Positions 1-8,884 of a stretch of DNA of 48,856 bases are shown in pieces; the first letter of the stretch is position 1, and each line of letters starts with the position of its first letter. The stretch comes from Actinomyces sp. (GTDB lineage Bacteria; Actinomycetota; Actinomycetes; Actinomycetales; Actinomycetaceae). The notes beneath the pieces were generated by a model. That model saw only the letters and a program-made list of their open reading frames with translations, did not search any database and was not told the DNA's origin. The position numbers and the translations under genes are program-made. The DNA is taken from positions 1 through 48,856 of the forward strand of contig NZ_JAUMUL010000018.1 in the NCBI RefSeq assembly GCF_030530635.1, written 5' to 3'.

Positions 1-2
1 TC

Positions 3-1886
3 GCCCACGTCGACCACGGCAAGACCACCCTCGTCGACGCGATGCTCTGGGAGGCCGGCGCCTTCGGCAGTCGCGCCACCCAGGAGAACACGACCGAACG
101 CGTCATGGACTCCGGCGAGCTGGAGCGCGAGAAGGGCATCACCATCCTCGCTAAGAACACCGCCGTGCACTATGCGGGCCCGGCCGCCGTCGACGCGGGC
201 CTGCCCGCCGGCATCACCATCAACGTGATAGACACCCCCGGACACGCCGACTTCGGCGGTGAGGTCGAGCGCGGACTGTCCATGGTGGACGGCGTGCTGC
301 TGCTCGTGGACGCCTCCGAGGGGCCTCTGCCCCAGACTCGCTTTGTGCTGCGCAAGGCCCTGGCGGCTTCCCTGCCGGTCATCCTGGTGGTCAACAAGGT
401 CGACCGCCCCGACTCCCGCCTGGACGAGGTGGTCTCCGAAACCACCGACCTGCTGCTCTCGCTGGCCTCCGACCTGGCCGACGAGCACCCGGACATCGAC
501 CTGGACGCCGTGCTGGACGTGCCCGTGGTCTACGCCTCCGCCAAGGCCCGCCGCGCCGACACCGTCAAGCCGGCCGACGGCGAACTGCCCGCCTCCAAGA
601 ACCTCGAGCCCCTGTTCCGCACCCTCATTGAGCGCATCCCCGGCCCCTCCTACGACGAGTCCGCACCCCTGCAGGCGCACGTGACCAACCTGGACGCCTC
701 CCCGTTCCTGGGACGGCTCGCCCTGCTGCGCATCCACTCCGGCACCCTGCGCAAGGGCCAGGCCGTCGCCTGGGCCCGCCACGACGGCTCCATCGCCTCC
801 GCCCGCGTGTCCGAGCTGCTGGTCACCGAGGGCTTGGAGCGCAAGCCCGCCGAGGAGGCCCACGCCGGTGACATCGTCGCCGTCGCCGGCATCGAGGACA
901 TCACCATCGGCGAGTCCCTGGTGGACCCCGAGGACCCGCGCCCCCTGCCGCTGATCAAGGTGGACGACCCCGCCATCTCCATGACCATCGGCATCAACAC
1001 CTCTCCGATGGCCGGCCGCACCAAGGGCGCCAAGGTCACCGCCCGGCAGGTTAAGGACCGCCTGGACCGCGAACTGGTCGGCAACGTCTCCCTGCGCGTG
1101 CTGCCCACCACCCGCCCCGACGCCTGGGAGGTGCAGGGCCGCGGCGAGCTGGCGCTGGCCATCCTGGTGGAGCAGATGCGCCGCGAGGGCTTCGAACTGA
1201 CCGTCGGCAAGCCGCAGGTGGTCACCAAGATGATCGACGGCAAGCGCCACGAGCCGGTCGAGCGCATGACCATCGACGTGCCCGAGGAGCACCTGGGCGC
1301 CGTCACCCAGCTCATGGCCGCCCGCAAGGGCCGCATGGAGACCATGACCAACCACGGCACCGGCTGGATCCGCATGGAGTTCCTGGTTCCCGCACGCGGC
1401 CTGATCGGTTGGCGCACCCGGTTCCTCACCGACACCCGCGGCACCGGCATCGCCTCCTCCATCGCCGAGGGCTATGAGCCCTGGGCGGGCCCGATCACCG
1501 CCCGCACCACCGGATCGCTGATCTCCGACCGCGCCGGCGCCGTCACCGCCTACGCCCTCATCCGGCTGCAGGACCGCGGCACCTTCTTCGTAGAGCCCGG
1601 CCAGGAGACCTATGAGGGCCAGGTGGTGGGGGAGAACCCCCGCGACGAGGACATGGACGTCAACGTGGTGCGTGAGAAGCAGCAGACGAATATGCGCTCC
1701 TCAACCGCCGACGTCTACGAGGCGCTCACCCCGCCGCGCCGCCTCACCCTGGAGGAGGCCCTCGAGTTCGCCTCCGAGGACGAATGCGTGGAGGTGACTC
1801 CGGAGGCGGTGCGCATCCGCAAGGTCATCCTCGACTCCCAGGAGCGCTTCAAGGCCGCTGCCCGGCGCCGTCGCTCCGGTGCCTGA
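3..1886 (+). CDS. typA: Ribosome-associated GTPase TypA/BipA, 5' end cut by window
   Basis: This is a translational GTPase of the EF-G/LepA superfamily that binds the 70S ribosome and helps ribosome assembly and stress or cold adaptation. The reading frame is open from base 3, so the true start lies outside the window and only a few N-terminal residues are missing. GTPase motifs appear in order: G1 AHVDHGKTTL at the first codons, G2 EKGITI, G3 DTPGHADFGGEVER, G4 NKVDRPDSR, and G5 near ASAKARR. They are followed by a domain II beta barrel, an EF-G-like domain around EPVERMTIDVPEEHLG, and the TypA-specific C-terminal domain. Length and domain order match complete TypA proteins of about 610-640 residues. 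The basic tail ends the protein 39 bases before the next gene. No frameshift is visible. Confidence 0.96.
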   Translation, partial: AHVDHGKTTLVDAMLWEAGAFGSRATQENTTERVMDSGELEREKGITILAKNTAVHYAGPAAVDAGLPAGITINVIDTPGHADFGGEVERGLSMVDGVLLLVDASEGPLPQTRFVLRKALAASLPVILVVNKVDRPDSRLDEVVSETTDLLLSLASDLADEHPDIDLDAVLDVPVVYASAKARRADTVKPADGELPASKNLEPLFRTLIERIPGPSYDESAPLQAHVTNLDASPFLGRLALLRIHSGTLRKGQAVAWARHDGSIASARVSELLVTEGLERKPAEEAHAGDIVAVAGIEDITIGESLVDPEDPRPLPLIKVDDPAISMTIGINTSPMAGRTKGAKVTARQVKDRLDRELVGNVSLRVLPTTRPDAWEVQGRGELALAILVEQMRREGFELTVGKPQVVTKMIDGKRHEPVERMTIDVPEEHLGAVTQLMAARKGRMETMTNHGTGWIRMEFLVPARGLIGWRTRFLTDTRGTGIASSIAEGYEPWAGPITARTTGSLISDRAGAVTAYALIRLQDRGTFFVEPGQETYEGQVVGENPRDEDMDVNVVREKQQTNMRSSTADVYEALTPPRRLTLEEALEFASEDECVEVTPEAVRIRKVILDSQERFKAAARRRRSGA

Positions 1887-1925
1887 GATCCCGTTCTTCG
1901 ACCGTACCGCCTCGGGAGCCAACTG

Positions 1926-3653
1926 ATGAAACGCAAACCGCCGTCCGGTGGTGCCCCCACGCTCGTGCGTCAACTGCTGGGCGTGCTCGGCGCCGCCCTG
2001 GTAATCGCCTGGCTGGGTCTGGCCTGGGCGACCACTCGCACCCTGGCCCCGGGCTCGTTCGTCTCCGGCGTGGACGTCTCGGGCATGAGCCGCGCCCAGG
2101 CGGTCCGTGCCGTCGACGCCGCCATAAGCGCCCAGCTCGAGCAGCCGGTCACGCTCACCGTTGACGACGCCACCGACACGCTCATCCCGGCCGAGTCCGG
2201 GGTGAGCCTGGACGCCGCCGCCAGCATTGACCGACTGGCCGGGCCCACGCTCAACCCGTTGACCCTCGTGCGGCGCCTGAACGGCACCCGCGTCGATGCC
2301 GTCACCCGTGTGGATGCCAAGGCGCTCACCGTCGCGTTGAACGCCCGCCTGGCCACGCTCGCCAGCGGCACCGCCGACGCCGTCGTCACCCTGGACGGAA
2401 CCACCCCCGTGCTCACCCCCGGCTCGGTCGGAACCGGACTGGACGTGGCGGCGAGCGTGACCGCCCTCGCCGACCACTGGCCTCTGGGCCAGACCACCAT
2501 CGCGCTCGCCTCGGGCACCGCCAACCCCGCCGTCACCGACGCCGACGCCCAGGACTTCATTGACACCGTCCTGACCCCGCTGCTGAGCGACGACATCACC
2601 GTAACCGCCACGGGCGCCGGCACGGCGGCCGCCGCCGGCCAAAGCGTCCTGACCCCGCGGAAACTGGCGGCCCTGACCACCATCGACTCCACCGACGGAA
2701 CCCTGACCGCAGCCCTGGAGGCCGACGCCCTGCACGACGCCGTCGTCGCCGACCTGGGCGCCGGAATCGAGACCCCGGCCATTGATGCGACCTGGAGCAT
2801 AGACGGCAACCCCGAAACCGCTGCGACGGCCAGGCCCGTCTTCCACCCCTCCGTCACCGGTACGGGGATCGATGCGGCCGACCTGGCCGATGCCGTCCTC
2901 GCCGCAGGCACCGACGCGGGTGGGGAACGCACCGCCACCGCAGCCGTCACCGTCCTACAGCCGGCCGTGGACACTGCCGAGGAGGACTGGGGTATCACCG
3001 AGATCGTCGGCGAGTACTCCACCCCCTACGTCTCCCAGTACGGGCGCGACCAGAACCTCCAGCGGGGCACCGAGATGATCAACGGCACCCTCGTCGCTCC
3101 CGGGGAGACCTTCTCCACCACCGACGCACTCGGCCCGGTCGACCTCGAACACGGCTACACCTACGCCGGTGTGGTCACCGACGGCCAGCACACCGACGCC
3201 CTGGGCGGCGGCCTGTCCCAGGTGGGCACCACCGTTTTCAACGCCGGCTTCGAGGCCGGCATGGACGATGTGGAGCACTGGCCCCACACCTTCTGGTTCA
3301 CCCGCTACCCGGCCGGCCGCGAGGCCACCATCTGGACGGGCGTCAAGGACGTCAAGTGGCGCAACTCCACTCCCCATACGGTGCTGGTGCAGGCTTGGGC
3401 CGGCGACGGCGAGGTGCACGTGCGGCTGTGGTCCACCCCCTATTACCAGGTCAACATCACCGAGGGGGAGCACACCAACTACCGGGCCTACGCGACCCAG
3501 TACCGCTCCGGGCCGGGCTGTGAGCCCTATGGCGGAGGCACCCAGGGATTCGACGTCACCGTCGTCCGCACCCGCAGCCACGACGGCGAGCGCCTGCCCG
3601 ATGACGTCCTGACCACCGCCTACGACTCCGACAATCCCGTGGTGTGCAACTGA
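1926..3653 (+). CDS. VanW/YoaR-family membrane-anchored cell-wall protein
   Basis: The 575-residue protein begins with a short basic stretch and one hydrophobic segment (about residues 14-35, LLGVLGAALVIAWLGLAWA), so it is probably anchored with its bulk outside. Residues about 40-340 form Ala/Thr/Asp-rich repeats like the putative peptidoglycan-binding domains of YoaR-type proteins. The VanW domain occupies about residues 360-510; recognisable stretches are NGTLVAPGETFS, GGGLSQVGTTVFNA and WRNSTPHTV. VanW is named after a gene in vancomycin-resistance clusters, but the family is widespread in non-resistant actinobacteria and its biochemistry is unknown. The ATG is preceded by GGGAG at suitable spacing. 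No resistance genes adjoin it, so a general cell-envelope role is more likely than glycopeptide resistance. Confidence 0.88.
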   Translation: MKRKPPSGGAPTLVRQLLGVLGAALVIAWLGLAWATTRTLAPGSFVSGVDVSGMSRAQAVRAVDAAISAQLEQPVTLTVDDATDTLIPAESGVSLDAAASIDRLAGPTLNPLTLVRRLNGTRVDAVTRVDAKALTVALNARLATLASGTADAVVTLDGTTPVLTPGSVGTGLDVAASVTALADHWPLGQTTIALASGTANPAVTDADAQDFIDTVLTPLLSDDITVTATGAGTAAAAGQSVLTPRKLAALTTIDSTDGTLTAALEADALHDAVVADLGAGIETPAIDATWSIDGNPETAATARPVFHPSVTGTGIDAADLADAVLAAGTDAGGERTATAAVTVLQPAVDTAEEDWGITEIVGEYSTPYVSQYGRDQNLQRGTEMINGTLVAPGETFSTTDALGPVDLEHGYTYAGVVTDGQHTDALGGGLSQVGTTVFNAGFEAGMDDVEHWPHTFWFTRYPAGREATIWTGVKDVKWRNSTPHTVLVQAWAGDGEVHVRLWSTPYYQVNITEGEHTNYRAYATQYRSGPGCEPYGGGTQGFDVTVVRTRSHDGERLPDDVLTTAYDSDNPVVCN

Positions 3654-3744
3654 GAGCGCAGGTGAATTCGCGCTCGGCGCGTGACGCAAAACCGCCCGTC
3701 CGCGCGTGCTGTTGCGGCGTACTTGCTGACATCTTGCGCCGCTA

Positions 3745-3774
3745 TTGGGCCCGGCGCGGCGGCGGGGAGATACT
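3745..3774 (+). promoter_or_regulatory. Candidate fdxA promoter
   Basis: TTGGGC and GATACT are separated by 18 bases and lie about 66 bases before the fdxA start. The -10 box resembles the actinobacterial housekeeping consensus (TAnnnT). This is a sequence match only. Confidence 0.3.
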
Positions 3775-3840
3775 TGGGGGCGCAGATGCACCCGCCCGCG
3801 GCAACGCGCGGCGCGCTCCGAGAAAGAAAGGAAGCAGTCA

Positions 3841-4191
3841 ATGACCTACGTGATCGCTCAGCCCTGCGTGGACGTCAAGGATCGTGCGTGTGTGGACGAG
3901 TGCCCGGTCGACTGCATCTATGAGGGCGAACGCAGCCTGTACATCAACGCCGACGAATGCGTCGACTGCGGCGCCTGCGAGCCGGTGTGCCCCACCGAGG
4001 CGATCTTCTACGAGGACGACGTGCCCGAGGAGTGGGAGGACTACACCCGGGCGAACATCGACTTCTTCTCCCTCAAGGGCCTGGGCTCCCCGGGCGGCGC
4101 GCAGAACGTCGGCCCGCAGGACTACGACGATCCCATGATCGCCGCCCTAGAGCCCCAGAACGAGGACTGGAAGGCCGCCAACGGCTACTGA
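3841..4191 (+). CDS. fdxA: Seven-iron ferredoxin (3Fe-4S/4Fe-4S)
   Basis: This 116-residue soluble electron carrier has eight cysteines at residues 9, 17, 21, 25, 40, 43, 46 and 50. The spacing matches the 7Fe ferredoxins of actinobacteria (FdxA type), in which one 3Fe-4S and one 4Fe-4S cluster are bound. The C-terminal half (YDDPMIAALEPQNED) is the acidic extension usual in the family. The chosen ATG follows GAAAGGAAG; longer upstream reading is rejected because the ferredoxin fold begins at MTYVI. In actinobacteria fdxA is very often followed directly by dapC, as here, except that a toxin-antitoxin pair on the opposite strand separates them. Physiological partners such as cytochromes P450 or oxidoreductases cannot be named from the window. 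Confidence 0.95.
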   Translation: MTYVIAQPCVDVKDRACVDECPVDCIYEGERSLYINADECVDCGACEPVCPTEAIFYEDDVPEEWEDYTRANIDFFSLKGLGSPGGAQNVGPQDYDDPMIAALEPQNEDWKAANGY

Positions 4192-4204
4192 CTCCCACCC
4201 CTTC

Positions 4205-4244
4205 ACCGAGTTCGGTTGATCTTACGTACCGAGTTCGGTAGAAG
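4205..4244 (+). repeat. Intergenic repeat family B, two tandem units
   Basis: Two copies of ACCGAGTTCGGT are separated by TGATCTTACGT. The core CCGAnnTCGG is palindromic. Related copies lie at 22165-22186 (continuing at 23041), 29699-29744 and, inverted, 33315-33372. All are intergenic. Function is unknown; it sits just after fdxA. Confidence 0.75.
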
Positions 4245-4269
4245 CGGCGCGTCGCCGTAAAACGGTCGG

Positions 4270-4599
4270 TTAAGCGCTGGCGAGGAACTCGTCGAGTGCT
4301 TGGCGAATTACGGCGCTGGGGGTCATGTTGTGTTCGGCGGCGTAGGCGTCGAGGGCAGTGTTGGTGGTTTCGGGCAAGCGAACCTGCCTGCGAGCCGATG
4401 CTCCGCGGCCGGTGGCGCGCGCGTGTCCAAGCGTGGGCCGGCCGCTCATGATTGCCCGCAGCTCATTCTCATCGGTGATGTCGCCTCCGCCGAGGGGATC
4501 ACCGATGAGACGCAGTCTGCCCTCGGTGGCGAGGATGTCAAGTTCGTTGTCGGTCGTGGTGGCGGGCAGGGTGCCGTCGATTCGGTTGTCATTCGTCAT
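4270..4599 (-). CDS. Ribbon-helix-helix (CopG-like) antitoxin
   Basis: This is a 109-residue protein. Its C-terminal 45 residues (RRQVRLPETTNTALDAYAAEHNMTPSAV...IRQALDEFLAS) form a typical ribbon-helix-helix DNA-binding unit, with a strand RRQVRLP followed by two helices. The N-terminal half is acidic and rich in Asp and Glu, as expected of a region that wraps and neutralises a toxin. It is the second gene of a two-gene unit: its ATG lies only 3 bases after the stop of the upstream toxin. By analogy with BrnT-BrnA and similar modules it probably binds the toxin and represses the shared promoter. The toxin-first order also matches BrnTA. Function is inferred from fold and pairing. Confidence 0.75.
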   Translation of the reverse strand: MTNDNRIDGTLPATTTDNELDILATEGRLRLIGDPLGGGDITDENELRAIMSGRPTLGHARATGRGASARRQVRLPETTNTALDAYAAEHNMTPSAVIRQALDEFLASA

Positions 4600-4602
4600 T
4601 CG

Positions 4603-4884
4603 TCATTCCTCCCACTCGGTGTGTCCGGGCGCGTACAGCAGCCAGTGCCACTGGTCGGTCAACTCCATGGCGTGGAATACCACCAGCTGCCCCGATGGTT
4701 TGAGTGCCACCATGACCTCGAGGAATCTGCGTGACAGTTCGTGGCGTTTGCCGACGAACACGAAGGTGACTTCTCCTCTGCGTCCATCGATCTGATGTTT
4801 GTTGATCGGGTGGAAAATCGCGTACTCGATCTCCTCGTGCGGCACATGGTGTTTATCGGCACTCTCACTGTAGTGGATGGCCAT
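4603..4884 (-). CDS. BrnT-like small toxin candidate
   Basis: This is a 93-residue basic/aromatic protein, MAIHYSESADKHHVPHEE... The order of a KHxV-helix start, a beta-rich middle (VTFVFVGKRHELSRRFLEVMV) and a terminal strand QLVVFHAMELT resembles the small actinobacterial toxins related to BrnT, which are ribonucleases. The ATG at 4884 is the only good start in frame, because upstream codons overlap the low-complexity intergenic region. It is followed after 3 bases by a ribbon-helix-helix gene, the normal partner. No catalytic residue can be assigned confidently by eye. The pair interrupts the common fdxA-dapC arrangement, which suggests horizontal insertion. Confidence 0.65.
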   Translation of the reverse strand: MAIHYSESADKHHVPHEEIEYAIFHPINKHQIDGRRGEVTFVFVGKRHELSRRFLEVMVALKPSGQLVVFHAMELTDQWHWLLYAPGHTEWEE

Positions 4885-5059
4885 AGGAATAATGTACGAC
4901 AATATCGGCCGAGTGTCTACTGTGCGGGCGGAGGAACCAGGAGCCAGGGGCGAGGACTGCGCCAGCGTATTCAAGGTCCACCACGTAAGTGGAGACTGTG
5001 TTGTCGCCTCGCACTGACGTATCTGCACACTTTCGCCGAGAACGCGACACAATGGCGGC

Positions 5060-6289
5060 GTGAATGCCTCCACGCCCGTCTGCCCCGACCCCGCCACCGC
5101 TTCGGACTCCCTGCCCCGCCCACTCGCCCTGCCCGACTTCCCCTGGCACTCACTGCGCCCCTACCGGCTGCGCGCGGCCCAGCACCCGGGCGGCGTCGTC
5201 GACCTGTCCATCGGTACGCCCGTGGACCCCAGCCCCGCGGTCGCCCGCGAGGCTCTTGCGGCCGCCGCCAACGCCCCCGGCTACCCGCCCGCCGACGGCA
5301 CGGGGCAGGTGCGCGCCGCCATCATCGACTGGATGCGGCGCCGCCGCGGCGTGCCCCGCCTGACCGACGCCGCCGTCATCCCCACCATCGGCTCCAAGGA
5401 ATCCGTGGCCCAGCTGCCGCTCCAGCTCGGCGTCCGCCCCGGCGACCTGATCGCCCATCCGCGCGCCGCCTACCCCACCTACGACGTCGGCGCCCGCCTG
5501 GCCGGCGCCACCCCCGTCCCCGTCGATACCGCCGCCGACCCCGACACCTGGGAGCTGCCCGACGGTCGACTCGTCGCCATCTGGCTCAACAGTCCCGGCA
5601 ACCCCGACGGTCACGTCCTCGGCGTCGACCAGCTCGCCCGCATCGTCGCCTGGGCGCGCGAACGCGTCGTCGTCGTCCTGTCCGACGAGTGCTACGCCGA
5701 GCTCGCCTGGGAACAGCCCTGGGCCACCGACGGCGTTCCCAGTCTCCTCGATCCTCGCGTGACCGGCACCGGCCCCGACGGCGCCCCCGACCTCACCGGC
5801 CTGCTCGCCCTTTACTCCCTGTCCAAGCAGTCCAACCTCGCCGGCTACCGGGCCGCCTTCCTCGCCGGCGACCCGGAGCTGATCGCTCCCGTCACCGAGG
5901 TGCGCCGCCACACCGGTATGCTCCCGCCGGCACCGGTGCAGGCGGTCCTGGCCGCCACCCTCGCCGACGACGCTCACGTGACCGCGCAACAGGCCGTCTA
6001 CCGGGCTCGGCGGGAGGCGCTGGTGGAGGCGACCACCGCCGTCGGGCTGGTGGGCGACCCCGAATCGGTGGCCGGACTGTACCTGTGGCTGAGCGGACCG
6101 GAATCCATGAGCGCCTGGGACCTGGTGGGCGCCTTCGCCGAGCTGGGGATCGTCGTCGCCCCCGGCGACTTCTACGGCGAGGCCGGCGCCGGGCATGTAC
6201 GTATGTCCCTGACAGACACCGACGAGCGGGTGGCCGCCGCCGTGAGTCGCCTGCACGACCCCGGCGCGGCCGCACTGTTCGCCGGCTGA
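5060..6289 (+). CDS. dapC: Succinyldiaminopimelate transaminase (PLP class I/II aminotransferase)
   Basis: This enzyme transfers an amino group from glutamate to N-succinyl-2-amino-6-ketopimelate in the lysine and meso-diaminopimelate pathway, which also feeds peptidoglycan synthesis. The 409-residue protein shows the fold-type I aminotransferase pattern: DLSIGTPVDP near residue 50, the substrate/PLP segment GSKESVAQLPL, the NSPGNPDGH motif, SDECYAEL, and the PLP-binding lysine in LYSLSKQSN (K256). The fdxA-dapC neighbourhood is characteristic of actinobacteria and supports dapC over other aminotransferases. The GTG start has no clear ribosome-binding site. CACAAT lies 6 bases upstream, so the mRNA may be leaderless. 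The closest alternative is a generic aspartate-family aminotransferase. Confidence 0.88.
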   Translation: MNASTPVCPDPATASDSLPRPLALPDFPWHSLRPYRLRAAQHPGGVVDLSIGTPVDPSPAVAREALAAAANAPGYPPADGTGQVRAAIIDWMRRRRGVPRLTDAAVIPTIGSKESVAQLPLQLGVRPGDLIAHPRAAYPTYDVGARLAGATPVPVDTAADPDTWELPDGRLVAIWLNSPGNPDGHVLGVDQLARIVAWARERVVVVLSDECYAELAWEQPWATDGVPSLLDPRVTGTGPDGAPDLTGLLALYSLSKQSNLAGYRAAFLAGDPELIAPVTEVRRHTGMLPPAPVQAVLAATLADDAHVTAQQAVYRARREALVEATTAVGLVGDPESVAGLYLWLSGPESMSAWDLVGAFAELGIVVAPGDFYGEAGAGHVRMSLTDTDERVAAAVSRLHDPGAAALFAG

Positions 6290-6515
6290 GCCGCGGGGCG
6301 CACCCGCCCGGTGACGTAGGTGCCGCCGCTGGCAGGAGGCGACCGCCTCATCCGCCTGGTCGCACTTGAATCCTCCGCCGGGCCCCGACATCCCGCCCAC
6401 CGCGTCCGCGCGGCCAACGGTTTTCCGCAGCGTCCCGGAAAACGACGGGATGGAGGCGACCCGCGAATGCTCATACCTTCGTTGTTGTCAACGACGACGG
6501 CGAAGGAGGCGAGCG

Positions 6516-8426
6516 GTGGACGAGCGCATCTGGGACGTACTGGACGCCTTCGCAGACACCAAGGTCGTCACTGCCGCGGAGCTCGCCGACCGCCTGGGCG
6601 TGACCAGCCGCACCGTCCGCAGTCTCCTGTCGCGCTCACGCCGCGCCCTGGCCGACGGCGGCGCCCGCATCGAGTCAAAGCCCGGCACCGGATACACCCT
6701 CACCATCACCGATGCCGACGCCTTCGCCGACCTCAAGGAGACCCGTGGCGCCGTTGACGGCACCCCGGTGACGGCGGTCGAACGTCGCCGCTATCTGCTG
6801 CGGCTACTACTGACCGCACGGGACTACATCAAACTCGAGGTCATAGCCCAGGTGCTGTTCGTCTCGAAGAAGACGGTGACGGCCGATCTGGCGCAGGTGG
6901 AACGCATACTCGCCGAACACAGCCTGCTGGTGGACCGGCGCCCCTATAAGGGCGTGCGTGTGATCGGCGCCGAACTGGACATACGCACCTGCCTGGCGTC
7001 CGTCTACGACCCGGAGCACAGCTCACGGTTCGCGGTAGAGGACCTGGAAGCGGGCGCGGGCCGGGCCGAACGGCACGTACGTGAAGTGCTTGAAGCCCAT
7101 GGTGTGCCGCTGTCGGACGAGGCGGTGCGCAGCGTGATCCTGCACATCGCCATCGCCACGAACCGGGTCAGGGCGGGGCGCGCCATCACGGGTGAGATCA
7201 CCGGGCTGCGCCGGTACGTGACGGAGGCGGAACTGGACGTCGCCGGTGACATCCTCGACCGCCTGGAACGGGACCTGGGGGTGTCCTACCCGCTGCAGGA
7301 GCGCTACTACCTGGCGCTCCACTTCGCCGGGCGCAGAGTGCTCACTTCTCCCGCCGACGCCTCCGATTCCCAAAGCATCGTTGAGGCCCGGCAGGTGGTG
7401 GACGGGATGCTCCGTATCGTCGACGAGGGTTTCGGCCTGGGGCTGGCCGACGACGACGAGCTGCGGGCATCCCTGGTGCAGCACACGATTCCGCTGCTGG
7501 TACGCCTGCGCTTCCAGATGCGGATGCCCAACCATAGCCTCGAGCGCATCAAGCAGTCCTACCCGCTCGCCTACGCCGTGGCCGTGCAGGCCTGCACCGC
7601 CCCGGCCCGCCACTTGGGCCGTACTGTGCCTGAGGATGAGGCCGGATACGTCGCCCTATGGTTCGCGCTCGCCCTTGAGCGGCGGCGGCCGGAGCAACGG
7701 CGTAAGCACGTATTGCTCATCTCCGGTGCGGAAAGTGCGGCAACCCGACTCATTGAGCTGCGACTGCGGGAGCGCCTCGGGGACCTGATCGAGTCGCTCA
7801 TCACCGTTGACACGCGCGCCCCCATCCGCCTCCGGCCGGACACGGACCTTGTCCTGACCACAGTCGCTATTGACACCGACGCGGGTGCCCCGGTCCTCGA
7901 AGTCGGCACGTTCATCGACGACGCCGACGTACGCCGTATTCGGCGGATGCTGGTGAGCGAGCCGAGCACCCGGATCGACCAGGTCTTCTCACCCGAATTG
8001 TTCATTCCCCACCTGGATGCACACACTCCCCGCGAGGCGATCGAGATGCTCGCCCGACTCGCCCGCACCAGATACGACCTGCCCGCCGTATTCGTCGACT
8101 CGGTGCTGCGGCGGGAGGCGCTGGCACCCACCGACTTCGGCAACCGAGTAGCCATGCCACACGGCGAGGTGGCCATGAGCGAAGAGACGTTCATCGCCGT
8201 CGGCATCCTGGACGAACCCATCCGCTGGATGCGCAACCCGGTCCAGGTCGTGTGCCTGGTGTCCATCTCCACCAGGGAGGGCAAGGACCTGCAGCAGTTC
8301 TATCAGGACCTGTCCAGGTACCTCATGAGCGAGGAACACATCTCCGCTCTCCTTGAAAGCCGCGACTTCGCCACCATCGTCCATTCGATTCGAGAAATCA
8401 CCCACCAATCACAGGAGGCAGCATGA
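6516..8426 (+). CDS. LicR/MtlR-type PRD transcriptional regulator with EIIA domain
   Basis: This 636-residue activator presumably controls the PTS genes that follow. In order: an HTH at about residues 15-45 (TAAELADRLGVTSRTVRSLL), a second HTH at about 100-135 (VSKKTVTADLAQVERIL), PRD1 about 182-272 (with HIAIATNR), PRD2 about 289-392, an EIIB-like segment about 397-482, and a fructose-type EIIA about 492-628 with the phosphorylatable histidine in AMPHGE (H549). The EIIB-like segment lacks the usual cysteine (it reads LLISGAES), and the second PRD2 histidine site reads ALWFAL, so some phospho-signalling inputs appear lost. GTG at 6516 was chosen because AAGGAGGC lies 7 bases before it. The stop overlaps the next ATG by 4 bases, giving translational coupling. 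Confidence 0.9.
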   Translation: MDERIWDVLDAFADTKVVTAAELADRLGVTSRTVRSLLSRSRRALADGGARIESKPGTGYTLTITDADAFADLKETRGAVDGTPVTAVERRRYLLRLLLTARDYIKLEVIAQVLFVSKKTVTADLAQVERILAEHSLLVDRRPYKGVRVIGAELDIRTCLASVYDPEHSSRFAVEDLEAGAGRAERHVREVLEAHGVPLSDEAVRSVILHIAIATNRVRAGRAITGEITGLRRYVTEAELDVAGDILDRLERDLGVSYPLQERYYLALHFAGRRVLTSPADASDSQSIVEARQVVDGMLRIVDEGFGLGLADDDELRASLVQHTIPLLVRLRFQMRMPNHSLERIKQSYPLAYAVAVQACTAPARHLGRTVPEDEAGYVALWFALALERRRPEQRRKHVLLISGAESAATRLIELRLRERLGDLIESLITVDTRAPIRLRPDTDLVLTTVAIDTDAGAPVLEVGTFIDDADVRRIRRMLVSEPSTRIDQVFSPELFIPHLDAHTPREAIEMLARLARTRYDLPAVFVDSVLRREALAPTDFGNRVAMPHGEVAMSEETFIAVGILDEPIRWMRNPVQVVCLVSISTREGKDLQQFYQDLSRYLMSEEHISALLESRDFATIVHSIREITHQSQEAA

Positions 8427-8884
8427 GCGAGCCGCAGTCGGCGAGCGAGCAGCCCGACGATCCCTACGTCGTGTCATTCGAATTGATTCTCGCCGCCGGG
8501 ACGGCGAAGTCCAAGGCCATGGAGGCCGTTGAACTCGCTCGGGAGGGGCGGCTGAATGCGGCCCGCCAGGCCCTGGCCCGAGCCGATGACGACTTCCGGC
8601 AGGCCCACGACATCCAGTTCGCCCTCCTCCAGAGGGAGGCCGGCCGGGAACACGTTGACGTGGACATCGTCCTGGTGCACGCCAACGACCACCTGACCAT
8701 GGCGCTCATGGCCAAGGAGAACGCCGAAATTCTCATTGAGCTCTATTCCCGGATCCACGCCCTGGAGGCGCGGCTCCCGTCGACGACCGTATCGAGCCCG
8801 CCCCCGACTACGCCGGCAGACCAGACCACCGCAACCGACACCAACACAAACACGCCTCACAAATACGAAGGAGAACTGAAATGA
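8423..8884 (+). CDS. PTS lactose/cellobiose-family EIIA component
   Basis: This cytoplasmic phosphocarrier accepts phosphate from HPr and passes it to EIIB. The 153-residue protein is mostly helical, as the three-helix EIIA of the Lac/Chb family should be. The active-site segment is LVHANDH with H86 as the likely phosphorylation site and D89 as the conserved acidic neighbour. Family members are about 100-110 residues; here an N-terminal extension of about 12 residues and a Thr/Pro-rich C-terminal tail of about 40 residues are extra. It overlaps the regulator gene by 4 bases and the EIIB gene by 4 bases (ATGA at both joints). Context points to cellobiose or another beta-glucoside rather than lactose. 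Confidence 0.92.
   Translation: MSEPQSASEQPDDPYVVSFELILAAGTAKSKAMEAVELAREGRLNAARQALARADDDFRQAHDIQFALLQREAGREHVDVDIVLVHANDHLTMALMAKENAEILIELYSRIHALEARLPSTTVSSPPPTTPADQTTATDTNTNTPHKYEGELK

Noticed and set aside
1926..3653. Vancomycin-resistance gene
   Set aside because: The VanW domain alone does not confer resistance, and no vanA, vanH, vanX or two-component genes are present.
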